Shown here: in pieces, positions 56,934 through 64,000 of the stretch | Layout of the letters: every line of letters begins with the position of its first letter | Numbering within the stretch: position 1 is the first letter of the stretch | DNA from: Brevibacterium aurantiacum | GTDB lineage: Bacteria; Actinomycetota; Actinomycetes; Actinomycetales; Brevibacteriaceae | DNA: 64,000 nt | Direction of reading: 5' to 3' | NCBI RefSeq assembly: GCF_900169065.1 | Contig: NZ_FXZB01000018.1 | Coordinates: 1 to 64,000, forward strand | The notes under the pieces: model-generated | What the model saw: the letters and a program-made list of their open reading frames with translations, nothing else | Told to the model about the DNA's origin: nothing | Database searches by the model: none | Position numbers and translations under genes: made by a program

Positions 56934-59039
56934 TTATCCCCCTCGTCCGGCGCTCAGATCGTAGAGCGAAACGGAATCGACGGTCGTTGCCTCGAAATTC
57001 GCCTCAACCCATGCGGAGATCTCCGCCGAGGTGGATGACCCGCCTCCGCCTCCGCCGGGTCCTCCGCCCTGGCCATCCGATCCGGAGCCGATGTACCAAT
57101 GGATCTGCCCCTCGGCGACAAGCTGCTTGAATTCTGCGAGAGTTGGGGAGGGATCGATGCCGTTGAATCCTCCGATGGCCATCACGGGTTCCTCCACAGC
57201 CAGCTGGAAGCCGGCGGCCTGGTTGGCGCCGGTCGCTGCCGCTGCCCACGTGAAGTCGGACGCGTCCTCGCCGAGGAGCTCGGTGAGTTCGGCTGAGGGG
57301 GTGGCTCCGCTGAGCAGACCGCCCATCCCGCCGCCTCCGGCGCCACCGTCCTCGCCGTCACGGCCACCGTCGTCGCCTGCGGGTCCGCCCCCACCTGCGG
57401 GGCCACCGCCTCCACCCGCAGGGCCTCCGCCTCCGCCACCCGGGCCGCCCATGCCCGAGTTCGTTCCGGCGATCGTAACGATCGACCCTTCGGTCGAGGC
57501 TGCGATCGTGCGCACGCTCAGCTGTGCCGGGATAACCAGGCTGGCGATGACAGCTACCGATGCCACTGCCGACATAAAAGCGCGGTTGCGCCTGAGGCCG
57601 TCTTGGCCCGCTCGGAACCTGAGGCCGGTGCCGATCAGTAACAGTGCGCCCAGGATGGAGACCATGAGCACGCCCCAGCGCAGCCAGCCGGGGATTCCAC
57701 TCATCGAGGCCGTGAGGATGAACTGCCACGCCCCCGTCAGCGCCCAGGCCAGGGCCAGCAGGAGCACGGCGCCGTAGCTTGCCCGGGTGAGAAGCAGCGC
57801 GACTCCGAGGGCGAGGATCACAGCGATCGCCGGCACCAGAGCCACCGTGTAGTACTCGTGGACGATGCCGTTCATGTTGCTGAGCACCAGCCATGTCACC
57901 ACCAGCCATGCGCCCCACATCATCACGGCAGCCTCCAGACTGCCCGATGTCCGCGCAACCGGCAGGTTTGTGCTGCGGTCACGGCGACGTCGGGCCACCT
58001 CGGCGCGGATGAGAAGAACGACGATCACGGCGAGCAGGAGCAGAGCGGTCGGCAGGAGCCAGGCGATCTGGGCACCGAAGCTGCCGGTGAGCAGTCGGGC
58101 GATGCCGGTCTCTCCCCAACCGCCACCGCCCTGGCCGCCTCCACCACCTCCGACGGAACCGGCCTCGTTGCCCGTCAGCCTTCCGAAGCCGTTGTAGCCG
58201 AAGGTCAGTTCGAGGAAGGAATTGTTCTGTGATCCACCCACATAGGGTCGATCGGCTGCGGGAGTGAGCTCGACGAGGGCGATCCACCAGCCGGCGCTGA
58301 TGACCATTGATGCGATCGGAACCAGCAGCAGAAGGCACCGGTGCAGCCATGAACGGCGGGCGAAGAGCACCCAGGCCACGGCCAGTCCCGGCACGATGAG
58401 CAGCACTTGGAACTGTTTGGTGAGGAAGCCGAAGCCGAGGCAGATGCCGGCGAGGCCAAGCCACAGAATGGCATCACGCATCGCAGTCCTAGGTGTGCTG
58501 CCCACGGCTTTCAGCGCATGCTGCGTCGCCACGACAGCTGCCGCCATGAGGGTGACCAGCAGAGCGTCCGGGTTGTTGAACCGAAACATCAGCGCCACGA
58601 TCGGTGAGAGCGCGAGCACGAGGCCTGCGCCCAGCGCGGCGAGCCGCTCGAGTGTGGCACTCGTGTGTCCGTGCAGGGCCAACCTCGTCGAATGGGCCAC
58701 CAGCAGCACACTCGCTCCGGCCAGCAGCACCTGCGGCAGGAGCATCGAGAACGAGGAGAACCCGAAGACGCGCGCACTCAGCGCCATCACCCACAGGGAC
58801 GCCGGAGGCTTGTCGACGGTGATGGCGTTCGCGGAGTCCAGGGAGCCGAAGAGGAAGGCCTCCCAGTTCTGTGATCCTGCCTGCACGGCAGCCGCATAGA
58901 AGGAATTCGCCCACCCGTTGGCGCTGAGATTAGTGAGGAACCCCGCAATCGTGACCAAGGTCAGCAGGGTCAGGGCCGCCGGGTACCAGAACCGGCGCAG
59001 CTGCCTGTCCCCGGTGTTCGCAGAAGGGTTCTCATCCAT
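56934..59039 (-). CDS. GT39/ArnT-like membrane glycosyltransferase (YkcB-like)
   Basis: A 701-residue polyprenyl-phosphate-sugar-dependent transferase. The N-terminal part is PMT/ArnT-like: about ten spans, with GWANSFYAAAVQAGSQNW and ITVDKPPASLW in the first outer loop. The C-terminal part is a soluble outer domain as in YkcA/YkcB proteins (AIGGFNGIDPSPTLAEFKQL). Three Gly-rich segments interrupt the outer regions, near 296-310, 528-575 and 655-668. GAGGAG 8 nt upstream supports ATG at 59039 over GTG at 59048. It presumably moves a sugar from a lipid carrier, made by the upstream GT2, to an envelope acceptor. Confidence 0.88.
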   Translation of the reverse strand: MDENPSANTGDRQLRRFWYPAALTLLTLVTIAGFLTNLSANGWANSFYAAAVQAGSQNWEAFLFGSLDSANAITVDKPPASLWVMALSARVFGFSSFSMLLPQVLLAGASVLLVAHSTRLALHGHTSATLERLAALGAGLVLALSPIVALMFRFNNPDALLVTLMAAAVVATQHALKAVGSTPRTAMRDAILWLGLAGICLGFGFLTKQFQVLLIVPGLAVAWVLFARRSWLHRCLLLLVPIASMVISAGWWIALVELTPAADRPYVGGSQNNSFLELTFGYNGFGRLTGNEAGSVGGGGGGQGGGGWGETGIARLLTGSFGAQIAWLLPTALLLLAVIVVLLIRAEVARRRRDRSTNLPVARTSGSLEAAVMMWGAWLVVTWLVLSNMNGIVHEYYTVALVPAIAVILALGVALLLTRASYGAVLLLALAWALTGAWQFILTASMSGIPGWLRWGVLMVSILGALLLIGTGLRFRAGQDGLRRNRAFMSAVASVAVIASLVIPAQLSVRTIAASTEGSIVTIAGTNSGMGGPGGGGGGPAGGGGGPAGGGGPAGDDGGRDGEDGGAGGGGMGGLLSGATPSAELTELLGEDASDFTWAAAATGANQAAGFQLAVEEPVMAIGGFNGIDPSPTLAEFKQLVAEGQIHWYIGSGSDGQGGGPGGGGGGSSTSAEISAWVEANFEATTVDSVSLYDLSAGRGG

Positions 59040-60276
59040 GGTGTGCACTCCTCGAGTTATGGTGTGCGCCGATGGCGAACACCCAGGTCCGCAGCAGCAC
59101 GAAGCGCACGATCGTGGCCAACAGATTCGCCGACGTCAGCACCGCCAGAGTCCCGACCGACGCCAAGGGCCCGGTGAAGTTCGCAGAAATGGCCAGCCCC
59201 GCCGAGGTGAACCCGAGACACAGCGCGAACGACGCCAAACCCTTGATCTGAGCCGCGAGACCATGGTGGGGCGACCGGACTCCGAAGGTATGTCGCCGGT
59301 TGAGGCCGGTATTGGCCACAGTTGAGATGAGAAGCGCGCCGAGGTTGGCCACAGTGGGTGAGAACATCTGCACGCCGAAGAGGAAGAGGACCGCATACAA
59401 CAGGGTGCTGACGATGCCGACATCGATGAAGTGCAGGATCTGGGCACCGGTGTTCGGAGCGGGAACGTCGTCGATGCCCAGCGTTTGTCCCCCGGAACGG
59501 AGGATCGTTCTCCGCAGTCGGTGGATGCCCTTCACATCGGCCCATGCGGTGGCGAGGACGTCGACTGAGGAATCGGGGTCATCGACCCAGTCTGTGCCGA
59601 ATTCGTGGATGCGCAGCCCGGCCCATTCGGCTCGGGTGAGCAGTTCGGTGTCGAAGAACCATGCCGTGTCTTCGACCAGCGGCAGCAGCTTCTTCGCGGC
59701 CTCCGCGGACATCGCTTTGAACCCACACTGAGCGTCGCTGTAGCCGACTCCCAGGCTGAGTCTCAGGAGGCGGTTATAGCAGCGTGAGATGACCTCTCGC
59801 TTCACCCCGCGGCTGATGTCGAGGCCCGGCAGCAGCCGACTGGCGATGGCGACATCGGCGATACCGGACCGGATGACCTCGACCATCGGATCCAGCGCGC
59901 GGATGTCGGTGGCCAGATCCACATCGGTGTATGCGACGACGTCGGCGTCAGAGGCCGACCACACCTTCGACAGGGCGCGGCCGCGGCCCTTCTGCTCCAG
60001 GCGCACATACCGCACGTCGGGATGCTTCTCAGCGAGCGCCTCGGCGATGGTGGGGGTGGCGTCGGTGCTGGCATTGTCAGCGATGATGATCGTGACGTGG
60101 CTGTCCCCTTCGCTCGTGGCCCTCAGAAGCGTTGCGACGGATGTCGCCAGGCTGGCCTCCTCGTTGTAGACGGGAACGACGAGATCGACGTTCGTGGACG
60201 TTGGGGCGTCGTGAGTCGCGGTGAACGGGTGGGCGAGGGGACCTGCCTGGTCCCAAGGGATGCTGTGCTGTCTCAT
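59032..60276 (-). CDS. GT2 glycosyltransferase fused to a GtrA-like membrane domain (YkcC-like)
   Basis: A 414-residue protein. The N-terminal GT2 domain has DLVVPVYNEEASLA, IADNASTDATP and VAYTDVDLATD (the DxD-type metal site), and QCGFKAMS typical of dolichyl-phosphate-sugar synthases. The C-terminal third has four predicted spans of the GtrA type (FIDVGIVSTLLYAVLFLFGV). It should charge and possibly flip a polyprenyl-phosphate sugar used by the GT39 protein. It is first in the minus-strand operon and overlaps it by 8 nt. The start is uncertain: ATG 60276 or 60312, neither with a ribosome binding site. Confidence 0.88.
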   Translation of the reverse strand: MRQHSIPWDQAGPLAHPFTATHDAPTSTNVDLVVPVYNEEASLATSVATLLRATSEGDSHVTIIIADNASTDATPTIAEALAEKHPDVRYVRLEQKGRGRALSKVWSASDADVVAYTDVDLATDIRALDPMVEVIRSGIADVAIASRLLPGLDISRGVKREVISRCYNRLLRLSLGVGYSDAQCGFKAMSAEAAKKLLPLVEDTAWFFDTELLTRAEWAGLRIHEFGTDWVDDPDSSVDVLATAWADVKGIHRLRRTILRSGGQTLGIDDVPAPNTGAQILHFIDVGIVSTLLYAVLFLFGVQMFSPTVANLGALLISTVANTGLNRRHTFGVRSPHHGLAAQIKGLASFALCLGFTSAGLAISANFTGPLASVGTLAVLTSANLLATIVRFVLLRTWVFAIGAHHNSRSAHHG

Positions 60277-60402
60277 GAGGACAACAGTTCCGCTCGGTCT
60301 TAGGCCCAGCATTGGTCGAAGCTGTGGCCAGCCTGTGGGAGTCGGAGAGTCCCTATCGCTGTCGCATAGCCTTTATCGCTCCTGCCGAAGTGTGGTCCCC
60401 GC

Positions 60403-60408
60403 TACACT
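60403..60408 (+). promoter_or_regulatory. -10 element TACACT of a leaderless DUF1707-pfkA transcript
   Basis: TACACT ends 7 nt before the ATG at 60416, the same hexamer and distance as for marR. No ribosome binding site precedes the ATG. Confidence 0.6.
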
Positions 60409-60415
60409 GGGCGTC

Positions 60416-61102
60416 ATGGCCAAAGAAGATCCCCCGCACTCGCCCGCGCCCCGCATTCGAGCTTCTGACAAGGACCGCGACGCCGTTCTCGGAGTCATCA
60501 CCGACGCTGTCAGCAACGGTCGGCTCGACCCGGAGGAGACCGCCGAACGTCAGGATGAGGCGATTTCTGCGAAGTACCTAGACGAGCTGCTGCCGCTCAT
60601 CGTCGATCTGCCCGAAGGACACGAGCTCTACCGCACCCTGCAGCGCCAGACCGGTGGTGGAACGACAGCGGGGACATCACTGGCCCGCAGCGCCGGACCC
60701 GCCTCACTGGCTCCTATGGCCGAACCGGGCTCAGCGAAGCCGATGAACTCGGTGGCCATCATGTCGGGGCGCGAACTCGATGTGCCCGCCGGCACGGCCG
60801 AGGTGACGACCTACTCGCTCATGGGCGGCGACAACATCGACCTGTGCGACGTGATGGGACCGGGAGTCACAGTGTCACTGACCTCGTATTCGATGATGGC
60901 CGGCCACGACATCTACGTTCCCCCGGGTGTGCGTGTCCGCGACGACACGATCAACATCATGGCCGGCAATGAGATCCGCGGCTCCGCCAAAGGAGACGGT
61001 TCGAACGGGACCCTCGTCCTCAAGGGCGTGTCCTTCATGGCTGGTCATGACGTGCATTTGGCCAAAGGTTACCGAGCAAAGGATCAGGGGCAATTGGAAT
61101 GA
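60416..61102 (+). CDS. DUF1707 protein with a five-rung repeat domain
   Basis: A 228-residue protein. DUF1707 covers about 13-66 (IRASDKDRDAVLGVITDAVS, GRLDPEETAERQDEAISAKY). A low-complexity linker follows, then a domain resembling the C-terminus of LiaF-type cell-wall stress proteins. That domain has five related strands: IMSGREL (115), LMGGDNI (135), MMAGHDI (160), IMAGNEI (181) and FMAGHDV (207), spaced 20-26 residues, as in a small beta-solenoid. There is no membrane span. DUF1707 proteins are mostly uncharacterised. Its stop overlaps the pfkA start (ATGA). Confidence 0.87.
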   Translation: MAKEDPPHSPAPRIRASDKDRDAVLGVITDAVSNGRLDPEETAERQDEAISAKYLDELLPLIVDLPEGHELYRTLQRQTGGGTTAGTSLARSAGPASLAPMAEPGSAKPMNSVAIMSGRELDVPAGTAEVTTYSLMGGDNIDLCDVMGPGVTVSLTSYSMMAGHDIYVPPGVRVRDDTINIMAGNEIRGSAKGDGSNGTLVLKGVSFMAGHDVHLAKGYRAKDQGQLE

Positions 61103-62124
61103 AGATAGGTGTACTGACCTCCGGCGGTGACTGCCCCGGACTCAACGCGGTCATCCGCGGAATCGTCCGCAAGGGCATTCGCTCCCACGAGGATACGTTC
61201 GTCGGAATCCGCGACGGGTGGCGCGGCCTGCTCGAAGACGATGTGTTCGACATGTCGATGCTCGACGTTCGTGGACTCTCCGGCCGCGGCGGCACCATCC
61301 TCGGCACTTCGCGCACCCACCCCTATGAGGGCGGCGGGCCGGAGCGGATGCGTGAGGTGATGAGCGCCCACGGCATCGACGCGATCGTTGCGATCGGCGG
61401 CGAGGGAACTCTGGCCGGTGCCGCCCGACTCGTGCACGAAGAGGGTCTGAACATCATCGGCGTCCCGAAGACCATCGACAACGATCTCAGCGGCACCGAC
61501 TACACCTTCGGCTTCGACTCGGCCCATGCCATCGCGACCGAGTCCATCGACCGGCTCCGCACAACGGCGGAGTCCCACCACCGGTGCATGGTCATCGAGG
61601 TCATGGGCCGCAACGTCGGGTGGATCGCACTGCATGCGGGAATGGCCGGTGGCGCCCACGCGATCCTCATGCCCGAGTTTCCCGTCTCCTTCGACCAGAT
61701 CGAAGAGTGGGTGACCTCGGCCAGGGACCGTGGTCGTGCCCCGATTGTCGTCGTGGCCGAAGGCTTCATTCCCGAGGGTCTCGACGAACAGGTCGCCGAC
61801 CGCGGTGTCGACAACAAGGGCCGGACCCGCCTCGGCGGTATTGCGGACTTCCTGGCGCCAAAGATCGAGGAGATCACGGGAATCGAATCCCGTGCCACCA
61901 TCCTCGGACACCTGCAGCGAGGCGGCTCCCCCACGGCCTATGACCGGGTCCTGTCCACGCGCCTGGGGATGGCTGCGGCAGATCTCGCGCACAACGGCGA
62001 CTGGGGCAAGATGGCCAGTCTCAAGGGCACCGACATCGTCTCGGTCGACATGGCCTCGGCCGTCGATCGCCTCAAATCAGTTCCGCTCCAGCGCTGGGAA
62101 GAGGCTCAGGTCCTCTTCGGCTAG
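61099..62124 (+). CDS. pfkA: 6-phosphofructokinase
   Basis: A 341-residue PFK of the actinobacterial group III. It phosphorylates fructose 6-phosphate in glycolysis. GVLTSGGDCPGLNAVIRG is the phosphoryl-donor loop, PKTIDNDL the catalytic motif with the base Asp, and MGRNVGWIALHAG the sugar-binding region. Donor choice depends on two positions: Gly103 in AIGGEGT (Gly is typical of ATP enzymes) and Lys124 in VPKTIDND (typical of pyrophosphate enzymes). The Gly/Lys mixture also occurs in Streptomyces ATP-PFKs, so ATP is more likely. It is translationally coupled to the DUF1707 gene. Confidence 0.95.
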   Translation: MKIGVLTSGGDCPGLNAVIRGIVRKGIRSHEDTFVGIRDGWRGLLEDDVFDMSMLDVRGLSGRGGTILGTSRTHPYEGGGPERMREVMSAHGIDAIVAIGGEGTLAGAARLVHEEGLNIIGVPKTIDNDLSGTDYTFGFDSAHAIATESIDRLRTTAESHHRCMVIEVMGRNVGWIALHAGMAGGAHAILMPEFPVSFDQIEEWVTSARDRGRAPIVVVAEGFIPEGLDEQVADRGVDNKGRTRLGGIADFLAPKIEEITGIESRATILGHLQRGGSPTAYDRVLSTRLGMAAADLAHNGDWGKMASLKGTDIVSVDMASAVDRLKSVPLQRWEEAQVLFG

Positions 62125-62151
62125 CGGACGCAGGCTCCGTGTGAATAAGCG

Positions 62152-62187
62152 AAGAGGGGCACCCACCAGTTGGTGGGTGCCCCTCTT
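62152..62187. terminator. Bidirectional terminator between pfkA and rpoC
   Basis: Perfect 17-nt arms (62152-62168 and 62171-62187) around a tight loop, followed by a short T-containing stretch. It lies between convergent genes. Confidence 0.88.
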
Positions 62188-62248
62188 GCTGTGCCTGTCG
62201 GCTCAGTCCGGAGACTCAGCGACAGGAACGCGACTCAGATGAGGCGCT

Positions 62249-64000
62249 TCAGCTGAAGGCGCCGTAGTCGTAGTCTTCCAGCGGGATGGCGGATCCGGAA
62301 TCGGAGCCGATGCCTGCGTAGAAGTCGCCGTAGCTGTTCGTGAACATCTCGGCCTTCGCCTCTTCGGTCGGCTCCACCACGATGTCGCGGTGAGTCTGCA
62401 GGCCGGTGCCGGCAGGGATGAGCTTACCGAGGATGACGTTCTCCTTGAGACCCAGCAGCGTGTCCGACTTGCCTTCCATGGCGGCCTCGGTGAGGACGCG
62501 TGTCGTCTCCTGGAAGGACGCGGCGGACAGCCACGAATCGGTGGCCAAGGAGGCCTTCGTGATGCCCATGAGCTCGTCACGAGCCGATGCCGGCTGGCCG
62601 CCTTCGGCGACCACACGGCGGTTCTCGGCCTGGTAACGGCCACGGTCGACCAGCTCGCCGGGCAGCAGGTTCGTGTCGCCCGACTCGATCACGGTCACGC
62701 GACGCAGCATCTGCCGCACGATGACCTCGATGTGCTTGTCGTGGATGCCCACGCCCTGCGAGCGGTACACCTTCTGCACCTGCTCGACGAGGAAGCGCTC
62801 GGCCTCACGGCGACCGCGGATGCGCAGCACCTGCTTCGGATCGACAGCGCCGATGACCAGCTGCTCGCCGGCCTTGACGTTCTGTCCGTCCTCGACGAGG
62901 AGGCGGGCACGCTTGGAGACTGCGTGCTCGATCTCTTCGCCACCGTCATCGGGGGTGATGACGACGAAGCGAGTCTTGCGGCTGTCGTCGATCTTGGCAC
63001 GTCCGGTCGCCTCGGCGATGGGAGCGAAGCCCTTCGGTGTGCGAGCTTCGAAGAGCTCGGTCACACGCGGCAGACCCTGGGTGATGTCACCCGTGGACGC
63101 CGCCGCACCACCCGTGTGAAAGGTACGCATGGTGAGCTGGGTTCCCGGCTCACCGATCGACTGGGCAGCGACGGTGCCGATTGCTTCGCCGATGTCGACG
63201 AGCTTTCCGGTGGCCATCGAACGACCGTAGTGCATGGCCGAGATCTGAGTGTCGGAATCGGCGGTGAGCACGGAGTGAACCTTGAGCTCTTCGATCCCGG
63301 CAGCGACCAGCGTATCGATCGTCTCTGCGGTCACGTCGGTCTTCGCCGGCACGATGACATTGCCATCGGCGTCGGAGACGTCTGAGACCGTGAGGCGGCC
63401 GTAGAGGCTCGTCTCTGCATACTCGTGCGGCACGAGGTTGCCCTCGTGGTCGCGCTCGGCTGCAGGCAGCGTGATGCCCTTGTTGGTATCGGCTTCAGCG
63501 GTGCGGATGATGACGTCCTGCGACACGTCGACGAGTCGACGGGTCAGGTAACCGGAGTCAGCGGTACGCAGAGCGGTATCGGCCAGACCCTTACGAGCAC
63601 CGTGCGAGGCGATGAAGTACTCGAGGACCGACAGTCCCTCACGGTAGTTCGAGACGATCGGGCGAGGGATGATCTCACCCTTCGGGTTCGTCACCAGTCC
63701 ACGCATACCGGCCAGCTGACGGACCTGCATCCAGTTACCGGATGCACCGGACTCCACCAGACGCAGAACCGAGTTCTCCTCCGGGAAGTTCGTCCGCATG
63801 ACCTGGTCGACCTTCTCGGTCGTCTCGGTCCACAGCTTGACCAGTTCGTTGCGGCGTTCGTCGTCGGTGAGTGCACCGAGTTCGTACTGCTGCTGAACCT
63901 TCGTGTCGAACGCCTCGGCGTCGTCGATGATCTCGGTCTTGGCCTCGGGTGAGACCACATCGGACATCGAAATCGTGATTCCCGAACGAGTCGCCCAGTA
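62249..64000 (-). CDS. rpoC: RNA polymerase beta' subunit, C-terminal part (runs off the window)
   Basis: The last 583 residues of RpoC; the frame is open to the window edge ([20 protein letters not shown] at the boundary), so the ATG at 63967 is internal. The trigger-loop region is [59 protein letters not shown] and the C-terminal [20 protein letters not shown] are diagnostic. rpoB should lie to the right of the window. Confidence 0.98.
   Translation of the reverse strand, partial: YWATRSGITISMSDVVSPEAKTEIIDDAEAFDTKVQQQYELGALTDDERRNELVKLWTETTEKVDQVMRTNFPEENSVLRLVESGASGNWMQVRQLAGMRGLVTNPKGEIIPRPIVSNYREGLSVLEYFIASHGARKGLADTALRTADSGYLTRRLVDVSQDVIIRTAEADTNKGITLPAAERDHEGNLVPHEYAETSLYGRLTVSDVSDADGNVIVPAKTDVTAETIDTLVAAGIEELKVHSVLTADSDTQISAMHYGRSMATGKLVDIGEAIGTVAAQSIGEPGTQLTMRTFHTGGAAASTGDITQGLPRVTELFEARTPKGFAPIAEATGRAKIDDSRKTRFVVITPDDGGEEIEHAVSKRARLLVEDGQNVKAGEQLVIGAVDPKQVLRIRGRREAERFLVEQVQKVYRSQGVGIHDKHIEVIVRQMLRRVTVIESGDTNLLPGELVDRGRYQAENRRVVAEGGQPASARDELMGITKASLATDSWLSAASFQETTRVLTEAAMEGKSDTLLGLKENVILGKLIPAGTGLQTHRDIVVEPTEEAKAEMFTNSYGDFYAGIGSDSGSAIPLEDYDYGAFS

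Noticed and set aside
1-64000. CRISPR array, tRNA or rRNA genes, insertion sequence
   Set aside because: No regularly spaced direct repeats, no tRNA- or rRNA-like sequence, and no transposase motifs or terminal repeats were seen.

Overview
The window is chromosomal DNA of a high-G+C Actinomycetota. Ribosomal protein sequences, missing rpsD and rpsN genes, a furA-katG pair, DUF1707 and mixed leaderless/Shine-Dalgarno starts fit the Micrococcales, and a Brevibacterium-like organism is my best guess. The genus is an impression from the proteins, not a computed result.

Left part (1-16,100): an A/T-richer gene-free segment, an SRAP DNA-repair protein back to back with a MarR regulator, a valine/short-chain acyl-CoA catabolic operon (acyl-CoA dehydrogenase, 3-hydroxyisobutyryl-CoA hydrolase, enoyl-CoA hydratase) behind a 20-bp dyad operator, a nitronate monooxygenase-like flavoprotein, an APP1-type phosphatase, trpS, exonuclease III, a GNAT acetyltransferase, the one-carbon cluster folD-glyA facing purU, and a PutP-type symporter.

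Uptake locus (14,888-25,875): a seven-gene minus-strand operon couples a complete branched-chain-amino-acid-type (HAAT) ABC transporter to two acyl-CoA-ligase-like proteins. An IclR regulator and a third ligase-like protein are transcribed divergently. The shared promoter region holds three evenly spaced TCAC-n-GTGA dyads. Two of the three ligase homologues lack the ATP-phosphate-binding loop, so this is the best candidate for an undescribed system.

Translation block (25,954-50,552, minus strand): in transcription order rpsL-rpsG-fusA-tuf, then the S10 operon (rpsJ to rpsQ), the spc operon (rplN to rplO), secY-adk-map, and infA-rpmJ-rpsM-rpsK-rpoA-rplQ. Hairpins mark the operon borders. An interruption at 29,354-33,125 carries an MFS exporter, a PatB/MalY-type lyase, a PaaX-like regulator and a small membrane protein.

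Right part (50,553-64,000): furA-katG, a repeat-rich single-pass membrane protein, a two-component system joined to a GT39/GT2 glycosyltransferase pair (YkcB/YkcC-like), a leaderless DUF1707 protein gene coupled to pfkA, and the C-terminal part of rpoC. These genes separate rpoC from the str operon by nearly 12 kb. Several plus-strand genes (marR, purU, the DUF1707 gene) and the minus-strand paaX-like gene have a -10-like hexamer 6-7 nt before the start codon, which implies leaderless mRNAs.
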